Shown here: positions 60,503-64,000 of the stretch, in pieces
Layout: every line of letters begins with the position of its first letter
Position numbering within the stretch: the first letter of the stretch is position 1
Source of the DNA: Streptomyces niveus
Lineage (GTDB): Bacteria > Actinomycetota > Actinomycetes > Streptomycetales > Streptomycetaceae
Assembly (NCBI RefSeq): GCF_001723055.1
Contig: NZ_MDCR01000015.1
Location: forward strand, 1-64,000
Direction of reading: 5' to 3'
DNA length: 64,000 nt
Notes under the pieces: generated by a model
What the model was told of the DNA's origin: nothing
Database searches by the model: none
The model's input: only the letters and a program-made list of their open reading frames with translations
Made by a program: the position numbers and the translations under genes

Positions 60503-62805
60503 GCAACGACGCGGCCACCGAGTCCCAGGCACTCGACGGCCCCCGGCAGGAGCCGCCCGCGCTGGGTCTCGGTGCGTCCCTCCCCCCGGCCGACGCCCGT
60601 GCCAAGACCGAGGGCACGTTCCCCTACGCGGCCGACCTGTGGGCCGAGGGGCTGCTGTGGGCGGCGCTGCTGCGCTCACCGCACCCGCACGCCCGCATCC
60701 TGTCCATCGACACGGCCGCCGCCGCCGAGATGCCGGGCGTACGGGCCGTGGTGACCCATCTCGACGTTCTCGGCGACCCCTCCTACGGACGGCTCGTCGC
60801 CGACCGCCCCGTCTTCGCCTCCGACGTCGTGCGCCACCACGGCGAGGCCATCGCCGCCGTCGCCGCGGACCACCCCGACACCGCGCGGATGGCCGCCGCC
60901 GCCATCGCCGTCGAGTACGAGATCCTCGACCCCGTCACGGACCCGGAGAAGGCCTTCGAGGCCGAACCGCTGCACCCCGACGGCAATCTGATCCGGCACA
61001 TCCCGCTGCGCTACGGCGACCCCGACCTCATGGGCGAGGTGGTCGTCGAGGGCCTCTACCGCATCGGCCGCCAGGACCCGGCCCCCATCGGCGCCGAGGC
61101 CGGACTCGCCGTACCGCGCCCCGACGGCGGCGTGGAGATCTACACCGGCTCCACCGACCCGCACACCGACCGCGACCTGGCCGCCGCCTGCTTCGGCCTC
61201 GAACCCGACCAGGTCAAGGTCGTCGTCACCGGCGTCCCCGGCGCCACCGGCGACCGCGAGGACCCCGGCTTCCAGATCCCGCTCGGCCTGCTCGCCCTGC
61301 GCACCGGCTGCCCCGTGAAGCTCGCCGCGACCCGCGAGGAGTCCTTCCTCGGGCACGCCCACCGGCACCCGACGCTGCTGCGCTACCGGCACCACGCCGA
61401 CAGCGAGGGCCGCCTGGTCAAGGTCGAGGCACAGATCCTGCTCGACGCGGGCGCGTACGCGGACGCCTCGTCCGAATCCCTCGCCGCCGCCGTCGCGTTC
61501 GCCTGCGGCCCGTACATCGTCCCGCACGCCTTCATCGAGGGCTGGGCCGTACGCACCAACAACCCGCCGTCCGGCCATGTCAGGGGCGAGGGCGCGATGC
61601 AGGTCTGCGCCGCGTACGAGGGCCAGATGGACAAGCTGGCGGCCAAGATCGGCATCGACCCGGCCGAGCTGCGCCTGCGCAACGCCCTGGCGACCGGCGA
61701 CATCCTGCCCACCGGGCAGACCGTGACCTGCCCGGCGCCCGTGGCCGAACTGCTGCGCGCCGTACGGGACTTCCCGCTGCCCGCGCTGCCCAAGGACGTC
61801 CCCGAGTCGTCCTGGCTGCTCCCCGGCGGTCCCGAGGGCGCGGGCGAGCCCGGCGCCGTACGCCGAGGAGTCGGCTACGCGCTCGGCATGGTCCACATGC
61901 TCGGCGCCGAGGGCGCCGACGAGGTCTCCACCGCCACCGTCAAGGTCCATGACGGCGTCGCCACGGTCATCTGCGCGGCCGTCGAGACCGGCCAGGGCTT
62001 CTCCACCCTCGCCCGCCAGATCGTCCAGGAGACGCTCGGCATCGAAGAGGTCCACGTGGCGTCGGTCGACACCGACCAGCCCCCGGCGGGCCCCGCCACG
62101 CACGGCCGCCACACCTGGGTCTCCGGCGGCGCGGTCGAGCGGGCGGCCAAGATGGTCCGTACGCAACTGCTCCAGCCGCTGGCGCACAAGTTCGGCATGT
62201 CGACCGAACTGCTCCAGATCACCGACGGGAAGATCACCTCCTACGACGGCGTGCTGTCGACCACCGTCACCGAGGCGATGGACGGCAAGGAGCTGTGGGC
62301 CACCGCCCAGTGCCGCCCGCATCCCACCGAACCGCTCGACGAGTCCGGCCAGGGCGACGCGTTCGTCGGTCTCGCGTTCTGCGCGATCCGCGCGGTCGTG
62401 GACGTCGACATCGAACTCGGCTCGATCCGCGTCGTGGAGATGGCCGTCGCCCAGGACGTCGGCCGGGTCCTGAACCCGGCGCAGCTCGCGACCCGTATCG
62501 AGGCCGGCGTCACCCAGGGCATCGGTACGGCCCTGACCGAGAACCTCCGTACCACCCGCGGGCTGGTCCGCCGCCCCGACCTCACCGGCTACGCGCTGCC
62601 GACGTCCCTGGACGCGGCGGACATCCGCATCGTCAAACTGGTCGAGGAGCGCGACGTGGTGGCCCCGTTCGGCGCGAAGCCGGCGAGCGCGGCCCCGGTC
62701 GTGACCTCCCCGGCGGCGGTGGCGGCGGCGGTCCGCGCGGCGACGGGCCGCCCGGTCAACCGGCTCCCGATCAGGCCGCAGTCGGCCGTGGTGACGGCGG
62801 GATGA
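60499..62805 (+). CDS. Molybdopterin-binding subunit, xanthine dehydrogenase family (CoxL/XdhA type)
   Basis: 768 residues from GTG 60499, overlapping the 2Fe-2S gene. Aldehyde oxidase/xanthine dehydrogenase hammerhead domain (residues ~25-135) then the Mo-cofactor domain: EDPGFQIPLGLLALRTGCPVKLAATREESFLGHAHRHP, VRGEGAMQVCAAYEGQMDKLA, VETGQGFSTLARQIVQETLG and VGRVLNPAQLATRIEAGVTQGIGTALTE, with the likely catalytic Glu in the last. Oxidises a purine, aldehyde or other heterocycle; substrate not deducible. No XdhC-type maturation gene is adjacent. Confidence 0.9.
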   Translation: MSNDAATESQALDGPRQEPPALGLGASLPPADARAKTEGTFPYAADLWAEGLLWAALLRSPHPHARILSIDTAAAAEMPGVRAVVTHLDVLGDPSYGRLVADRPVFASDVVRHHGEAIAAVAADHPDTARMAAAAIAVEYEILDPVTDPEKAFEAEPLHPDGNLIRHIPLRYGDPDLMGEVVVEGLYRIGRQDPAPIGAEAGLAVPRPDGGVEIYTGSTDPHTDRDLAAACFGLEPDQVKVVVTGVPGATGDREDPGFQIPLGLLALRTGCPVKLAATREESFLGHAHRHPTLLRYRHHADSEGRLVKVEAQILLDAGAYADASSESLAAAVAFACGPYIVPHAFIEGWAVRTNNPPSGHVRGEGAMQVCAAYEGQMDKLAAKIGIDPAELRLRNALATGDILPTGQTVTCPAPVAELLRAVRDFPLPALPKDVPESSWLLPGGPEGAGEPGAVRRGVGYALGMVHMLGAEGADEVSTATVKVHDGVATVICAAVETGQGFSTLARQIVQETLGIEEVHVASVDTDQPPAGPATHGRHTWVSGGAVERAAKMVRTQLLQPLAHKFGMSTELLQITDGKITSYDGVLSTTVTEAMDGKELWATAQCRPHPTEPLDESGQGDAFVGLAFCAIRAVVDVDIELGSIRVVEMAVAQDVGRVLNPAQLATRIEAGVTQGIGTALTENLRTTRGLVRRPDLTGYALPTSLDAADIRIVKLVEERDVVAPFGAKPASAAPVVTSPAAVAAAVRAATGRPVNRLPIRPQSAVVTAG

Positions 62806-62809
62806 GAGA

Positions 62810-62840
62810 AGCCCTCCCCGGAGGAACGTCGGGGAGGGCT
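62810..62840 (+). terminator. Terminator after the molybdenum hydroxylase operon
   Basis: AGCCCTCCCCG / CGGGGAGGGCT, 11-bp perfect stem with a 9-nt loop, 5 nt after the stop. Confidence 0.85.
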
Positions 62841-62889
62841 CCGGGAAGGACTTCTCGGGGACTTCTTCAGGAGGCGGGACTTCTCACAG

Positions 62890-62961
62890 AGGCCGTGGCG
62901 GGAATCGAACCCACGTAACTCGATTTGCAGTCGAGCCCCTGAACCACTCGGGCACACGGCC
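62890..62961 (-). tRNA. tRNA-Cys (GCA anticodon)
   Basis: Acceptor stem GGCCGTG / CACGGCC, D-arm, anticodon stem CTCGA / TCGAG around loop CTGCAAA (GCA reads UGC and UGU), and T-arm GTGGGTTCGATTCCCGC with GTTCGA. The CCA end is not encoded. No integrase or attachment duplicate is visible nearby. Confidence 0.94.
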
Positions 62962-63142
62962 GTGCGTGCCGATGACCCGACCGTAGGCGTCGCGGCGTGC
63001 GGCCCTCAAGGGCGCCGGGCACCCCGCAACGCGACTGCCACACGCCGTTCATGAGCGGCGCCGGGGACGTACGACCAAGGGACCAGGTCCGAAGCGACCA
63101 GCGACAGGGTTCAACCGGCCTCATGCCCCTTACGCTGAGTCC

Positions 63143-64000
63143 ATGACCGCCCTGGAACCGAGCGACGCCGACGTCGCCACCGAAGCCGCCACCGAAGCAG
63201 CCCCACCCGTCGCCACGGACCCCGGCCAGGACGGCATCCTCGGCAAGACCCACCGCGCGCTCAGCATCGGCATCATCTGCGTCGTCCTCCTGATCGCCTT
63301 CGAGGCGACGGCCGTCGGCACCGCGATGCCGGTTGCGGCGCGCGAGCTGCGGGGCGTCTCGCTGTACGCGTTCGCCTTCTCCGCCTACTTCACCACCAGC
63401 CTCTTCGCGATGGTGCTCTCCGGGCAGTGGGCCGACCGCAGCGGCCCGCTGAGGCCGCTCGTCACCGGGATCACCGCCTTCGCGCTCGGGCTGCTGCTGT
63501 CCGGCACGGCCGGCGCCATGTGGCTGTTCATCGCGGGCCGCGCGGTCCAGGGGCTCGGCGGCGGGCTGGTGATCGTCGCGCTGTACGTCGTCGTCAGCCG
63601 CGCCTACTCCGAACGGCTGCGGCCCGCGATCATGGCCGCGTTCGCCGCGAGCTGGGTGATCCCCTCCGTCGTCGGACCGCTTGCCTCCGGCACGGTCACC
63701 GAACACCTCGGCTGGCGCTGGGTGTTCGTCGGCATCCCGGTCCTGGTGATACTCCCGCTGGCGACCGCGCTGCCGGCGATCCGGCAGATGGCGAGCGGGC
63801 CGGCCGACCCTTCGGAGCCTGTACCGGCCTTCGACCGGCGCCGGATCCGCCTCGCGCTGGCGATCTCGCTCGGCGCCGGACTGCTCCAGTACGCGGGCCA
63901 GGACCTCACCTGGTGGTCCCTGCTCCCCGGCGCCGCCGGCGCCGCGCTGATCGTCCCCGCCGTCCTCGGCCTGCTGCCGCACGGCACCTACCGCGCCGCC
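63143..64000 (+). CDS. MFS transporter (3' end outside window)
   Basis: 286 codons visible, still open at the edge. ATG 63143 follows TACGCT (63131-63136) by 6 nt, so the mRNA is probably leaderless. A hydrophilic N-terminus of about 38 residues precedes membrane segments: ALSIGIICVVLLIAFEATAVGTAMPVAARELRG, then FSGQWADRSGPLRP (MFS loop 2-3 type motif A), AVQGLGGGLVIVALYVVV, SWVIPSVVGPLASGTVTEHLGWRWVFV (motif C-like, exporters of the DHA family). Likely a drug or metabolite exporter. Confidence 0.87.
   Translation, partial: MTALEPSDADVATEAATEAAPPVATDPGQDGILGKTHRALSIGIICVVLLIAFEATAVGTAMPVAARELRGVSLYAFAFSAYFTTSLFAMVLSGQWADRSGPLRPLVTGITAFALGLLLSGTAGAMWLFIAGRAVQGLGGGLVIVALYVVVSRAYSERLRPAIMAAFAASWVIPSVVGPLASGTVTEHLGWRWVFVGIPVLVILPLATALPAIRQMASGPADPSEPVPAFDRRRIRLALAISLGAGLLQYAGQDLTWWSLLPGAAGAALIVPAVLGLLPHGTYRAA

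Noticed and set aside
62890..62961. tRNA-Cys as an integration site for a mobile element
   Set aside because: No integrase, no repeated 3' tRNA fragment and no phage genes within view on either side.
1..64000. CRISPR arrays, insertion sequences or prophage
   Set aside because: No spaced direct repeats of CRISPR form, transposase or phage structural genes were seen on either strand.

Overview
The window is high-GC actinobacterial DNA and is almost certainly a core-chromosome segment of a Streptomyces species. Codon third positions are overwhelmingly G/C, many starts are GTG or TTG, ATGA stop/start overlaps are common, and several promoters look leaderless. Reading left to right, gene content and order follow, from memory, the S. 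coelicolor region from about SCO2983 down to SCO2943: pkaA-pkaB-prfB, ftsE-ftsX, smpB-ssrA, matA-matB, narK-nnaR, sigU-rsuA, helD, malic enzyme, hup, murA. Synteny was judged by eye; no database search was run.

Layout. 1-6.2 kb: a cell-wall glycopolymer operon with two CDP-glycerol glycerophosphotransferase-type proteins (the first cut by the window edge) and a GT4 glycosyltransferase. 6.2-11.9 kb: an accessory interval with an unknown protein, a degraded dienelactone hydrolase end, an orphan DUF397 gene, a SnoaL-like protein, two secreted serine proteases, and a divergent dienelactone hydrolase/MarR pair with matching operators. 11.9-14.2 kb: another GT2/glycerophosphotransferase fusion. 14.3-18.0 kb: a CUT1 sugar ABC importer without its own ATPase. 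18.3-25.1 kb: a soluble FHA-FtsK-type ATPase divergent from two membrane Ser/Thr kinases (PkaA, PkaB). 25.2-31.9 kb: prfB, a sortase-anchored repeat protein, ftsEX, a PDZ-S41 protease, smpB and tmRNA. 32.3-36.5 kb: matA, matB and an acyltransferase, a likely surface-polysaccharide (PNAG) operon.

36.4-42.0 kb: a LysR regulator, narK and its regulator nnaR, a GNAT enzyme and a CGNR zinc-finger protein. 42.1-47.5 kb: an ECF sigma/anti-sigma pair with a candidate autoregulatory promoter, the RNA polymerase-associated helicase HelD, a strongly structured candidate small RNA and a glycerol facilitator. 47.7-52.0 kb: malic enzyme, HU, MurA and a YqgE/AlgH protein. 52.0-55.6 kb: a two-component system beside a divergent ABC exporter. 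55.6-64 kb: a DUF3039 protein, a GH20 hexosaminidase with a DasR-type operator, a CoxM/CoxS/CoxL-type molybdenum hydroxylase operon, tRNA-Cys and an MFS exporter cut by the window end.

The points I consider most worth following are: the kinase/FHA-ATPase module, where PkaA carries three near-identical Thr-x-Val-[Leu/Met]-Pro motifs that suit FHA recognition; the candidate RNA downstream of helD; an inverted repeat that would hide the helD ribosome-binding site in read-through mRNA; and a sugar permease with an inserted extracellular beta-domain.
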